From the NCBI GenBank assembly GCA_023052935.1, contig CM041292.1, positions 31,507,454 through 31,571,453 on the forward strand: 64,000 nt of DNA, written 5' to 3'. The notes below the pieces were generated by a model, which worked only from the letters and a program-made list of their open reading frames with translations, searched no databases and had not been told where the DNA came from. The stretch comes from Piezodorus guildinii (Eukaryota; Arthropoda; Insecta; Hemiptera; Pentatomidae). This document shows positions 55,602 to 64,000 of this stretch, piece by piece (the stretch's first letter is position 1; each line of letters starts with the position of its first letter). Position numbers and translations under genes: made by a program.

Positions 55602-56045
55602 TATATGGTAATTTTTTCTTAATCTACAAAATTTAATGTACTTCAGAGGAAATATATTTAAAAAACCCCTACTATTCCTATGTTCGGGATAAAAAAAAAA
55701 ATATATGTTTTCTCTATTCTCCAATAGTTGCTTCTCAAATACATTTAATTTTTATGTTTCGTTGTTTTCACCAATGCTTATATAAAACTATATGGTAATT
55801 TTTTCTTAATCTATAAAATTTAATGTACTTCAGAGGAAAAATATTTAAAAAACCCCTACTATTTCTATGTTCGGGATAAAAAAAAATAATATATGCTTTC
55901 TCTATTCTCCAATAATTGCTTCTCAAATATATTTAATTTTTATGTTTCGTTGTTTTTTATCAATGCTTATATAAAACTTTATGGTAATTTTTTCTTAATA
56001 TACAAAATTTAATGTAATTCAGAGGAAAAATATTTAAAAAACCCG
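55602..56045 (+). repeat. about 187-bp satellite array, right part
   Basis: The same monomer continues after the Jockey insertion (AACTATATGG at 55599 and 55786, AACTTTATGG at 55975). The last unit is the most diverged, as expected at an array edge. Confidence 0.9.
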
Positions 56046-56124
56046 AATTAAACAGACAATTTTAATTAGAATGAAGTCTACATTACATTATACTAATAAA
56101 CTAAATTATTACAATATAATATGA

Positions 56125-56450
56125 CATAGGGCCGTTTTTGTATAAATCATAAAAACTTGCTAATTTTAAGGTATAAAGATGCTCTTCTGGTCGGCCGAAT
56201 TTGATGAAAAAGTTGCGTAAATATCTCGGTCGTAATTTCCGTTTTGTGCGACTTTTCGTTTTTTTTTTTTCTAGACTTACCACATACACACACCTTTCCT
56301 TTGGGCTTTTGGATTCAAGGGACCCTAAAACATGTATTCCCTGTGAAAACTCTGAAACTGAAAAAGCTGTATTGAAAATGTTTCATGATCGCAATACTTT
56401 TCCTTACTATATATTTCATATATAGGAGGTAAATGAAAGTAAAAATTCAA
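56125..56450 (+). repeat. dispersed repeat family R1, copy 3 (short)
   Basis: It shares GGCCGAATTTGATGAAAAAG, ACACACACCTTT, CAAGGGACCCTAAAACATG, GATCGCAATACTT and CTTACTATATAT with 41340-42030. It lies directly beside the satellite. Confidence 0.6.
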
Positions 56451-56719
56451 GATTTTAAAGGACTGTAAATATTTCAATACTTACTAATCCATTCAGAACA
56501 TTCTTTAAGCTTGTTTAATCTTATTCGGCTTCTTTAAAAAAAGCATTAGTTTAGTTATTTGTTCAAAGAAGAAACACGACATTGTCCAATGGAATTCTCT
56601 TAATTATATGGCATTAAACGAAAAAAAATATATATATACCATAGCCGCTAAAGTAACTCGGGAAATTATTAAATATGAAGGGAAATTCCTTGACTACGCA
56701 CTGTGTGTCACTGGTTTAA

Positions 56720-57115
56720 ACAAATCAGCAGTTGAGATACGTCGTTGTAAAGGAGGAAGGGTCCCAGGCGAACATTATTGGTGAAGTTCTACACAGCTTC
56801 ACCAATGAAGTTCTACAGGAAGCTGTTAATCAAATTTTTCCACAAATACTCGTGAGCTTACAAGAGAGTATGTTTTTTCAATTGTTAGTTGTCACGTACT
56901 CTCCATTGATTGGATTGGTTGCTCATGAAGTCACTCCTCAGGAATCAGCTAAGAGGTTAGAAATTTGTGCAAATTTATTGAAAACCCCTTCTGATATGAG
57001 ATTTTGCCGGAAGGTTATCGTCTATGATGAAAAGTGAGTTTACTGACGGAATCCGAATACCCGTAAAGAATGGCTATATAGCGGAAAAACTGATTTTCAT
57101 GTTGCTGCAAATTTG
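56720..57115 (+). pseudogene. mariner transposase fragment (first catalytic Asp region)
   Basis: It reads LVAHEVTPQESAKRLEICAN, LLKTPSDMRFCRKVIVYDEK and, after a stop replacing Trp, VY*RNPNTRKEWLYSGKTD. This is the mariner region around the first catalytic Asp (YDEKW). A weaker upstream match (LQEAVNQ, then ELTRE in another frame) extends it to about 56720. It is broken by stops and ends just before the Jockey insertion at 57152. Confidence 0.7.
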
Positions 57116-57151
57116 TGATCTTGCAAATTTTTTAATTCTAATTTTCACTGG

Positions 57152-57463
57152 AGAGTTCTGCGCATGCGCGTGAGTATAGCAGTCATATTTCAAGTCGGCT
57201 CTCGGATTTCTTGCTTTTACAGTTGGATTTCACTTCAGCACAGTCTTGAAAACATCATCAGACTTCAGGATAACAACAACAGTTATTATTGGAGCAAACA
57301 GCGGTAAGTTGTGATATAATTTACAGTGTAAAGTGAATGCTGAGTCACCTCTTCATATCAGCTGATTGCCAATAGCCCGGCAAGGCTGGTCTTGCTTAAC
57401 TTTTTTTAAGTTATTGTTTTTTTCCCACATCCGGTTATTATTTAATTACTTTCTATACATGAA
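57152..57463 (+). promoter_or_regulatory. 5' UTR and probable internal promoter of the Jockey element
   Basis: It begins AGAGTTCTGCGCATGCGCG and includes the GCGCATGCGC palindrome (57160-57169). Jockey-type elements transcribe from an internal promoter at their 5' end; no TATA box is evident. A short upstream ATG at 57459 gives an 8-codon frame overlapping the ORF1 start. Confidence 0.5.
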
Positions 57464-58777
57464 ATGCGATATTATCATCAAGTAATGTCCTCCAAAGCTT
57501 CAACTAAAAGATCTAGATCTAGTGGTTCAATCCCGTCACCTACAAAACAAAGACCCCGCCGTGATACTAATAAAAGATTAAATCTACAAGCAACCCCTTC
57601 CGGTACTAATTCAGAATCTGAACCACAACCTGGCACATCGTCACAAGGGATGACTGACGAATCGCCGTTTTTCACCCCAAATCCTTTTCAGATTTTACAT
57701 AATGAAAAAGAAAACATGGAATCTACTCCTATACCTAGTGAACCACGGCCTCCTCCAATATTTGTCAAAAATATTAGAAATTTCCAGTTGTTGTGTGCGC
57801 AATTGAACAAAATTACCGAATCTACCAGCTACTACTGTATGAGTAGAATCAATGATACCAAAATATCTCCTACTACTGCCGAGACATATAGAAAAATAGT
57901 GAAATACCTAACTGAAACCAAAGCAGATTTCCATACCTATCAGCTACGCCAAGAGAGAGCTTTAAGGGTTGTAATCAGAAACTTACACCCCTCGACACCA
58001 GTTGAAGCTATTAAAGAAGAACTAACGGAGATGGGCTATAAAGTGCGGCAAGTCACTAACGTCCTAAAGGATAAAATTCCTCTACCTCTCTTTTTTGTGG
58101 ATTTGGAACCAGCTGAAGGAGTTGAAAAAATCTATGACCTCAATAGATTGTACTATTCCAGTGTAAGAGTTGAAAAACCTTACACAAAGAGAGAGATAAT
58201 TCAGTGCCATAATTGTCAAGCATATGGTCATACTAAAAGTTATTGTCATCACATACCTCGATGCGTGAAATGCGGTGAACAGCACAAGTCTGTGGAGTGT
58301 ACAAAACCAAAATCAACACCAGCTGTATGTGCTCATTGCCTGAAGGACCACCCGGCACCCAACTATAAAGGATGCCAAATTTATAAGGAACTGAGGACCA
58401 GGTTTCAAAAACCTCAAGTACCGGATGAAACAGCAAGACAAGTAAGAAACAGAAGAGAACCCTCAAAACTTATTGATGCCAATGTATCATTTGCCCACCT
58501 ACTTGGAGGTGGGAATCAAAATACTGAATCCGTGGCCCTGCCGGAACTACAGAATGTACCTCAATCCATTCCACATATACCTCTTTCTCAAAATGTAACC
58601 AATCCTAAGAATCCTAATACACCACAAATCTCTCATATTCCTCCTCCTTCAAACGCCACAGACCTTACCAGTTTGATGACATCCTTTATTTCCGAAATTA
58701 AATCCTTTGTTATGCCCCTAATATCACTCCTTACGAATCTCGTAACAAATCTCATTCCTGCCTTAAAAAAACCATAA
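57464..58777 (+). CDS. Jockey ORF1 (gag-like zinc-knuckle protein), intact
   Basis: 437 codons from ATG 57464; ATG 57485 (MSSKAS) is an alternative start. The N-terminal 100 residues are Ser/Pro/Thr-rich and basic. Residues about 165-245 match a PRE_C2HC-type region (VVIRNLHP, PLPLFFVDL). Three zinc knuckles span residues about 247-305: CHNCQAYGHTKSYC, CVKCGEQHKSVEC and one starting CAHCLKDHP. The tail ends in a hydrophobic leucine-rich segment. It is expected to bind element RNA and form the ribonucleoprotein with ORF2. Its TAA directly abuts the ORF2 ATG (TAAATG). Confidence 0.9.
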   Translation: MRYYHQVMSSKASTKRSRSSGSIPSPTKQRPRRDTNKRLNLQATPSGTNSESEPQPGTSSQGMTDESPFFTPNPFQILHNEKENMESTPIPSEPRPPPIFVKNIRNFQLLCAQLNKITESTSYYCMSRINDTKISPTTAETYRKIVKYLTETKADFHTYQLRQERALRVVIRNLHPSTPVEAIKEELTEMGYKVRQVTNVLKDKIPLPLFFVDLEPAEGVEKIYDLNRLYYSSVRVEKPYTKREIIQCHNCQAYGHTKSYCHHIPRCVKCGEQHKSVECTKPKSTPAVCAHCLKDHPAPNYKGCQIYKELRTRFQKPQVPDETARQVRNRREPSKLIDANVSFAHLLGGGNQNTESVALPELQNVPQSIPHIPLSQNVTNPKNPNTPQISHIPPPSNATDLTSLMTSFISEIKSFVMPLISLLTNLVTNLIPALKKP

Positions 58778-61456
58778 ATGACCTCACCTAATTCCTTATC
58801 CATTCTCCTTTGGAATGCGAATGGTGTTAGAACTCACACTGACGAACTTACAGCCGTACTGCAGGACAAAAACATTGATGTTGCACTCATTACTGAAACT
58901 AGACTAACCACTAAACAGTACTTTAAAATACCAGGATACACGACATACCGGACAGACCATCCAGACGGCAAAGCCCATGCCGGTACTGCTGTCATAGTCC
59001 GCCGATCCCTCACCCATCACTTACACCCAATTTCCGCCCACGATTACCTACAAGCAACTTCCATCGTTATCAAAACCTTTTCCTTTCCGCTTATCATCGC
59101 ATCAGCATACTGCCCTCCTAAACATCCCATTTCCTCTGCCCAATTTGGATCCTTCTTCAACTCCTTGGGTAATCACTTCATTTTGGGTGCAGACTTAAAC
59201 GCTAAGAACCAACAGTGGGGTTCTAGAACCACCAATTCTCGTGGACGGACATTGCAGTCTGCACTCAACTCCCGACGCTTTCATCTCCTACCTCCCGATT
59301 CTCCTACCTACTGGCCATCAGATCCTAACCGTAATCCTGACATCCTCGACTTCTTCATCCACAGCGGATTAGGCTCTCTGAATTTTTCCATAGCTCGCCT
59401 TGATGAACTATCCTCTGATCATAGTCCATTGATTCTAAATGTATCCATAACACCTATTCCTAAACCTATCCCACCGTCATTCATTAGGGGCCCTGTCAAC
59501 TGGAACCTCTTCCGCGAAATTCTCACTAATGATATTGACCTCAGAGTGATTCTCAAAACCCCAAATGACCTTGACGACGCCGTATATTCCTTTACAACCG
59601 CTATTCAACAAGCCGCCTGGACTGCCTCCTCTCCCAAACAATCCCAAATAATTCCTTACAAAAGCCATTTACCACAACACCTGACAGACCTCATCAACAG
59701 CAAACGTCGAGCTAGAACATTATGGCAACGCACCCGCCACCCAGAAGATCGCCGCTCCTATAATTTTTTTTGTAGAAAATTAAAGCGGGAGTTGGCGATC
59801 TTCCGTTCCCAATCCTACAATACCTACCTCTCCTCTCTCTCGACTCGTGACAATTCCCTGTGGAATGTCACGAAGAGAATCCTAAAATCCCACACCATTT
59901 CCCATCCTCTCCGGCGCTGTGATGGTTCCTGGGCTGCTTCTGACAAGCATAAGGCCGGGGAATTCGCACAGCACCTTTCCAAAGTTTTTACTCCTCATCC
60001 AGAGCTTAATCCAATCCATACTGCAGCAGTTGAAGAGTTCCTCACGTCACCAATACCACTATCCTTACCACCTAAAGCAGTTAATCCCTCTGAGGTCAGA
60101 TATCTTCTTAAAAAGCTTCCTCTCCGCAAATCTCCTGGATACGATCTCCTTACTCCCCAAATCTTAAGACAACTTCCACCTAAAGCCATTACATTCCTTA
60201 CATATCTCTATAACTGTATCCTACGCACTACCTATTTTCCTCTCTTATGGAAACATTCAACTATGATCCTTTTCCTAAAACCAGGCAAACCTTCTAACAA
60301 CACGTCATCTTACAGACCTATCAGCCTACTTCCGATCCTCTCAAAAATTTTCGAAAAGCTCCTACTAAAACGAATCCTAGCCAAATTTCAAAATTTTCCT
60401 TCACATCAGTTCGGATTTCGTCCTCAACATTCCACGGTTCAGCAAGGACTCCGAGTTGTAGACCACATTTCCTCCGCCCTTGAGTGCAAGGAGTATTGTT
60501 CAGGTGCCTTTCTGGACATAGCTCAAGCTTTTGACCGGGTGTGGCACCCGGGACTGCTCTTTAAGCTCAAAACTCATTTACCTCAATCCTTATACCTAAT
60601 CCTCCGATCCTATTTATCCAACCGCTCCTTCCGAGTTCGCTGTGGTTCCGAATTTTCCGAACAATATACTGTTGAGGCCGGTGTTCCTCAAGGCAGCGTC
60701 TTAGGACCCGTCCTCTACATCCTCTTCACCGCCGATATCCCTACCGACCCCAATACCTTTCTGGCAACATTTGCTGATGACACAGCCATTTTATCATCCA
60801 ATTCCGATCCTGAAGCAGCATCGCTAAATCTCCAAAAGCACCTTTCCCTTGTCGAAGACTGGTGCAATGCTTGGCGCATTAAGGTGAACGAAAGCAAATG
60901 CACTCACGTCACATTCACCCTTCGACGCAAATCCTGTCCAACGGTTAATTTCAATTCCATACCGCTTCCTTCCTCAGACACAGTCCGGTATCTCGGCTTT
61001 TTACTAGACAAAAGACTGACGTGGAACCCACATACAAGACTAAAAAGAAAAGAGCTCAACCACAGATTCGGCCAGTTATACAGACTACTAAACAGAAAAT
61101 CTCATCTTACAGTTGACAACAAATTACTAATATACAAGACAGTACTGAAACCTATATGGACCTACGGACTTGAACTGTGGGGGACAGCTAAACATTCTAA
61201 CATTAAACGCATCCAATCCTTCCAATCCAAAGTCCTCCGAACAATAGTTAATGCTCCTTATTACGTTACCAACTGTACCCTACACCATGACCTTAATATT
61301 CCGTTTGTTTTAGACCTGGTACCATCCAAATTTTCCAAATTTCATCAGAACCTTAGTCATCATCCTAACCCTCTAGCACAATCCCTATCCAGCACCACCC
61401 ATCCCTACAATCCTCCTCGAAGATTGAAACGGCAGTGGCCACGAGACCTATTGTAA
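58778..61456 (+). CDS. Jockey ORF2 (endonuclease-reverse transcriptase), intact
   Basis: 892 codons. The endonuclease (residues about 10-220) has LLWNANG, LITETRL, GADLNAKNQQWGSRTTNSRG, NPDILDFF and LSSDHSPLIL, keeping the expected Asn, Glu, Asp/Asn and Asp-His residues. A linker is followed by RT (about 510-760) with SSYRPISLLPILSKIFEK, HQFGFRPQHSTVQQG, FLDIAQAFDRVWH, GVPQGSVLGPVLYILFTADI, catalytic FADDTAIL and YLGFLLDKRLTWNPH. The end is PPRRLKRQWPRDLL. It nicks target DNA and copies the element RNA at the nick. No disabling change was seen, so it may still be active. Confidence 0.93.
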   Translation: MTSPNSLSILLWNANGVRTHTDELTAVLQDKNIDVALITETRLTTKQYFKIPGYTTYRTDHPDGKAHAGTAVIVRRSLTHHLHPISAHDYLQATSIVIKTFSFPLIIASAYCPPKHPISSAQFGSFFNSLGNHFILGADLNAKNQQWGSRTTNSRGRTLQSALNSRRFHLLPPDSPTYWPSDPNRNPDILDFFIHSGLGSLNFSIARLDELSSDHSPLILNVSITPIPKPIPPSFIRGPVNWNLFREILTNDIDLRVILKTPNDLDDAVYSFTTAIQQAAWTASSPKQSQIIPYKSHLPQHLTDLINSKRRARTLWQRTRHPEDRRSYNFFCRKLKRELAIFRSQSYNTYLSSLSTRDNSLWNVTKRILKSHTISHPLRRCDGSWAASDKHKAGEFAQHLSKVFTPHPELNPIHTAAVEEFLTSPIPLSLPPKAVNPSEVRYLLKKLPLRKSPGYDLLTPQILRQLPPKAITFLTYLYNCILRTTYFPLLWKHSTMILFLKPGKPSNNTSSYRPISLLPILSKIFEKLLLKRILAKFQNFPSHQFGFRPQHSTVQQGLRVVDHISSALECKEYCSGAFLDIAQAFDRVWHPGLLFKLKTHLPQSLYLILRSYLSNRSFRVRCGSEFSEQYTVEAGVPQGSVLGPVLYILFTADIPTDPNTFLATFADDTAILSSNSDPEAASLNLQKHLSLVEDWCNAWRIKVNESKCTHVTFTLRRKSCPTVNFNSIPLPSSDTVRYLGFLLDKRLTWNPHTRLKRKELNHRFGQLYRLLNRKSHLTVDNKLLIYKTVLKPIWTYGLELWGTAKHSNIKRIQSFQSKVLRTIVNAPYYVTNCTLHHDLNIPFVLDLVPSKFSKFHQNLSHHPNPLAQSLSSTTHPYNPPRRLKRQWPRDLL

Positions 61457-61908
61457 ACATTTAAACTGGAGTTCTGACAATGGTCAGATCCTCCACTCAT
61501 GTACGGTATGTTTGTGGCTACAGCGTCCTAACTCAGCCTCCACTGGCTCAGACCAGTGATGCGGCTGAGATAGAGGTGCTGGGATCTCTTGGATTCCGCT
61601 TTTTCCTCCACAAGTGGAGGAAAAACCGCTTGCTGGGGTCCCTTTAGCAATTGTATATATTGTATATAGTTATGATTGTGTGTAAGATGTTTATTTATTT
61701 GCCAACTTTTTATTTATCTCAATAATAGGTTTATGTTTCGATTTGTTTTGTTTTTTATTTATTATTATTATTTTATTGTATATATTTGAATTTATGTTAT
61801 ATTTTATGAAATTTGACCATTATTATTATTTTCTGTATATATAGTATGAATGTGGTCTCTTATCAATATTATTATTGTTCATTTTGTAACAAATTGTAAT
61901 ATATCTCA

Positions 61909-61951
<43 letters not shown>

Positions 61952-61977
61952 GTTTACCAAAAAAAAATTTTCACTGG

Positions 61978-62519
61978 GATTTGACTCACTAGTTTGTACA
62001 CTATTTAGGATTCTCTGTAGTAGTACAAATGAGGGGTGTCTTACCAAAACGTTTGTGTGAGAGTGTTTTGTGGCAAGTCTAGTTCGAAAATAAAAATTTC
62101 ATAAATAAGACAGCACAAAAACTTAGCAAACCTTAAGAACCTTTACACAAATCTATTTTGAACCTTCTTTCCGATTTACTTAATAACGCTTCAAACGATT
62201 TCGGTTAAACTTTTTAAACTAAAATTTAAGGAATATAACATCAACTTTCATTTCATGTCTGTTTTATTCTTATTGAAATACTGTGACCAGGCTTATATGC
62301 AAAATATTCAAAATTTCCTAAGCTAAAATATGTTTAGTATTGTTGATTCGTAATAATGACCATTTTTCGATGTTAAAATTAATGAAACATGGATAAATAT
62401 GAAGTATGAAAGAATAAGCTAACAAATTGAAGGTGAAAATAGCGAAAATATTTTTCTTGGTTAGATTTGGGTGCCTTCATACTGCATATTTAGCCCTACT
62501 TCATCAATGTCATTAAGAT
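61978..62519. other. interval without recognised gene
   Basis: Flanking DNA of the Jockey insertion; AT-rich, with no element signature. Confidence 0.35.
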
Positions 62520-63110
62520 GGATAATATTTTTGAATGTACAAAATTAAAAGTAGTTTAGAGGAAGAAAATTTAAAATATCGGCATTTAAGCCCAGTCAGA
62601 CTATTTCAATCAGAATGAAACCTAATAAATTGCATGACAAATATTTTTGCTTCTTCCTTCTTTCGTTGGATGTCGACTCCACTCAACTTATATATTTATC
62701 CATTTCTTATCAATGCTAATAAGATAATATAAACTAACGGCATTCAAGCCCCGTCGGACTATTTCAATCAGAATGAAACCTACAATGTCTTAAATCCTTT
62801 TAAAATTTACATCCATACATGGAGTTAAATCAAAAATTTTCGAGCCGTTTTTGAGCAAATCGTAAAAAGGTGCAAAATGCATGGTATGATGTAGATTTTC
62901 CGGTTTTAAAGAAAAAATCGCTGTATGATCTCGGGCGTATTGTTGTCATAAATATGAAATTTCAGTTTCGAACGACTCTTCGTTGGCGCTAGACTTACAC
63001 CTTTTTGCGGGACTTGGTTATTTGGACTCAGGGGACCCTTAAACGTGGAAAGTATTGCGATAGTGAAAATATTTATTATATATGTAAGTGAAAGTAGAAT
63101 AGAATAGAAT
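62520..63110 (+). repeat. dispersed repeat family R1, copy 4
   Basis: It holds two partial versions of the AAAATATCGGCATTTAAGCCC-like block (62573 and about 62735), then TGCAAAATGCATGGTATGAT, TCTCGGGCGTATTGTTGTC, GGACTCAGGGGACCCTTAAAC and a shortened end with AAAGTATTGCGATAG. It is immediately followed by the minus-strand element at 63110. Confidence 0.7.
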
Positions 63111-64000
63111 ATAATTTTATTGCAATCGGGGATGTCCCCATACAATAGGAGTGTGTACATAAATTATATTTTTATAAACAATTTTCTACTTTTTGGTGTA
63201 ACAAACCAAAGAAAATATAAAATAATAAATATATGTAAATTGTCATATAAGAGTACAATAAAAAAATAAATTTAGCCACAGTAAAAAATAGAACAAATAA
63301 AATAAACAATAATAATTAGCAAAAAAATATATATCTATTTCTTATGACTTCAAGAACAGAACAAAATCATAATATATAAATTGAGATAAATATTTTAAGT
63401 TAGTGATCTATCACAAAACCTTTTAAATTTAGACTTGCTCTGGTGTAAAAGTAAAGTTTTTTAGTATTTTCAGAGATTATATTTTTGAGATATAGTCTGA
63501 AGTTTGAGGGTGTTAACTGGGCTATGGCTGGTATGATGGTTGAGGGGTAGGAGGAGTAGGCTGGGTGTGATGTGAAGAAATGGTGAATATTGTCACCTTC
63601 TTTTTTATTGCAGATGGTGCAGTTTTCTATTGGATTGAATCTGTGCGTCATGTTTTTCATTGTGATTTGCTGAAATTTATTGTTAGCAGTCCGGATTTGA
63701 GCCATAAGTTTTTTATGCGTAAAGGGCAGGTTGGTTGTGAGGTACATTTGAGTGATTTGGGTTCCATCAAACATTTCTATATAATTCGGACAGTAATTCG
63801 ACATTTCCATTTTGGTTAAGTCAGACGTTTTTATGTTTTTTAATTAAATTTTGAATTCTATTTTTCCTCTCTTTTGCATCCTTACAATTTGTAATGGTGT
63901 CTTTTTCTTTACATGTGCTGATTAGTTGTTTCAGTTGTAGTAAAAAATTCTTTTTTGTGGTATTCGGAAATTTCTCAGCTAATTTATTGAGTATGGTAAG
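63110..64000 (-). mobile_element. non-LTR retrotransposon 3' end, continuing beyond the window
   Basis: The minus-strand element ends with a 3' UTR (63399 to about 63110) and an ATTCT-type microsatellite tail at 63094-63115 rather than poly(A). Coding sequence runs off the right edge of the window. Confidence 0.6.
63400..64000 (-). pseudogene. C-terminal part of a non-LTR ORF2 with a zinc-binding tail
   Basis: The last 136 codons (63810-63400) read LPFTHKKLMAQIRTANNKFQ, then CTICNKKEGDNIHHFFTSHP, a C-x2-C...H-H zinc-binding tail typical of the C-terminus of many insect non-LTR ORF2 proteins. Upstream, another frame (KLAEKFPNTTKKNFLLQLK onward) is also coding-like and ends in a stop near 63820, so a frameshift probably breaks the ORF. 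It does not belong to the Jockey subfamilies described above, which lack this tail. Confidence 0.6.

Larger units (their letters stand above)
57152..61965 (+). mobile_element. full-length-looking Jockey-type retrotransposon
   Basis: It is flanked by AATTTTCACTGG at 57140-57151 and 61966-61977. It has a 312-bp 5' UTR, intact ORF1 and ORF2, and a 3' UTR of about 450 bp ending AATAAA plus about 37 A. Ten extra bases (GTTGTTTACC) and a second A-run of about 9 follow before the right TSD, as if transcription read through into neighbouring DNA at the source locus. Intact ORFs and a perfect TSD mark it as the most recently active element here. Confidence 0.92.

Noticed and set aside
58082..60903. 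Minus-strand frames within the intact Jockey element
   Set aside because: They are shadows of ORF1 and ORF2, which show clear protein-family motifs on the plus strand.
1..64000. CRISPR arrays, operons or bacterial genes
   Set aside because: No regularly spaced short direct repeats with unique spacers and no bacterial-type gene clusters. Introns, SINEs, poly(A) tails and non-LTR elements all indicate an animal genome.

Overview
The window is AT-rich, repeat-saturated eukaryotic DNA, almost certainly from an arthropod and probably an insect. The evidence is the set of element types: Jockey-superfamily non-LTR retrotransposons with intact or recently broken ORF1/ORF2, mariner transposase remnants, tRNA-derived SINEs with A and B boxes, a probable solo LTR, GT-AG introns and AATAAA signals. 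I cannot name the species. There are no bacterial genes, CRISPR arrays or rRNA genes. The only likely host gene is a small secreted acidic protein on the minus strand at 3398-4417.

Layout: (1) 1-3.1 kb, an internally deleted mariner and a minus-strand Jockey-type reverse transcriptase (RT) pseudogene. (2) 3.4-4.4 kb, the secreted-protein gene. (3) 6.3-12.7 kb, SINEs, inverted-repeat units and unassigned AT-rich DNA. (4) 12.7-15.7 kb, a 5'-truncated Jockey element with a target site duplication (TSD). (5) 16.5-24 kb, many decayed RT fragments. (6) 24.0-41.3 kb, a Jockey-type element split in its RT domain by a 13.66-kb almost perfect palindrome. (7) 41.3-52 kb, a dispersed repeat family, a Jockey-like insertion with an inverted 5' part, composite repeats, a solo LTR and another RT fragment. 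(8) 52.2-56.05 kb, an approximately 187-bp satellite array interrupted by a minus-strand Jockey element whose remaining ORF2 is open. (9) 57.15-61.97 kb, a full-length-looking Jockey element with both ORFs intact. (10) 63.1-64 kb, the 3' end of another non-LTR element running off the window.

The outstanding object is the palindrome at 26612-40274. Two arms of about 6.8 kb meet at a 10-bp spacer (33411-33420). The ends start AGTAGATAAG and finish CTTATCTACT, and a 6-bp TSD (ATTAGT) flanks the whole unit, so it moved as one piece. Each arm carries one open 213-codon gene for a protein with two C2HC zinc fingers and a conserved-looking C-terminal part, preceded by a TATA/initiator promoter. Each arm also has a second, spliced gene interrupted by the same in-frame stop in both arms. 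The outer 2.5-3 kb of each arm is a dense array of repeated promoter-like motifs. No transposase, integrase, polymerase or capsid gene was found inside. I infer a non-autonomous element mobilised by an integrase-type machinery (6-bp TSDs are typical of Polinton/Maverick elements), possibly arising as a head-to-head inverted dimer. The identity of the family remains open.

Start codons: several long frames here begin at TTG or GTG if taken at full length. I moved starts to the first plausible ATG, or marked the gene as 5'-truncated.
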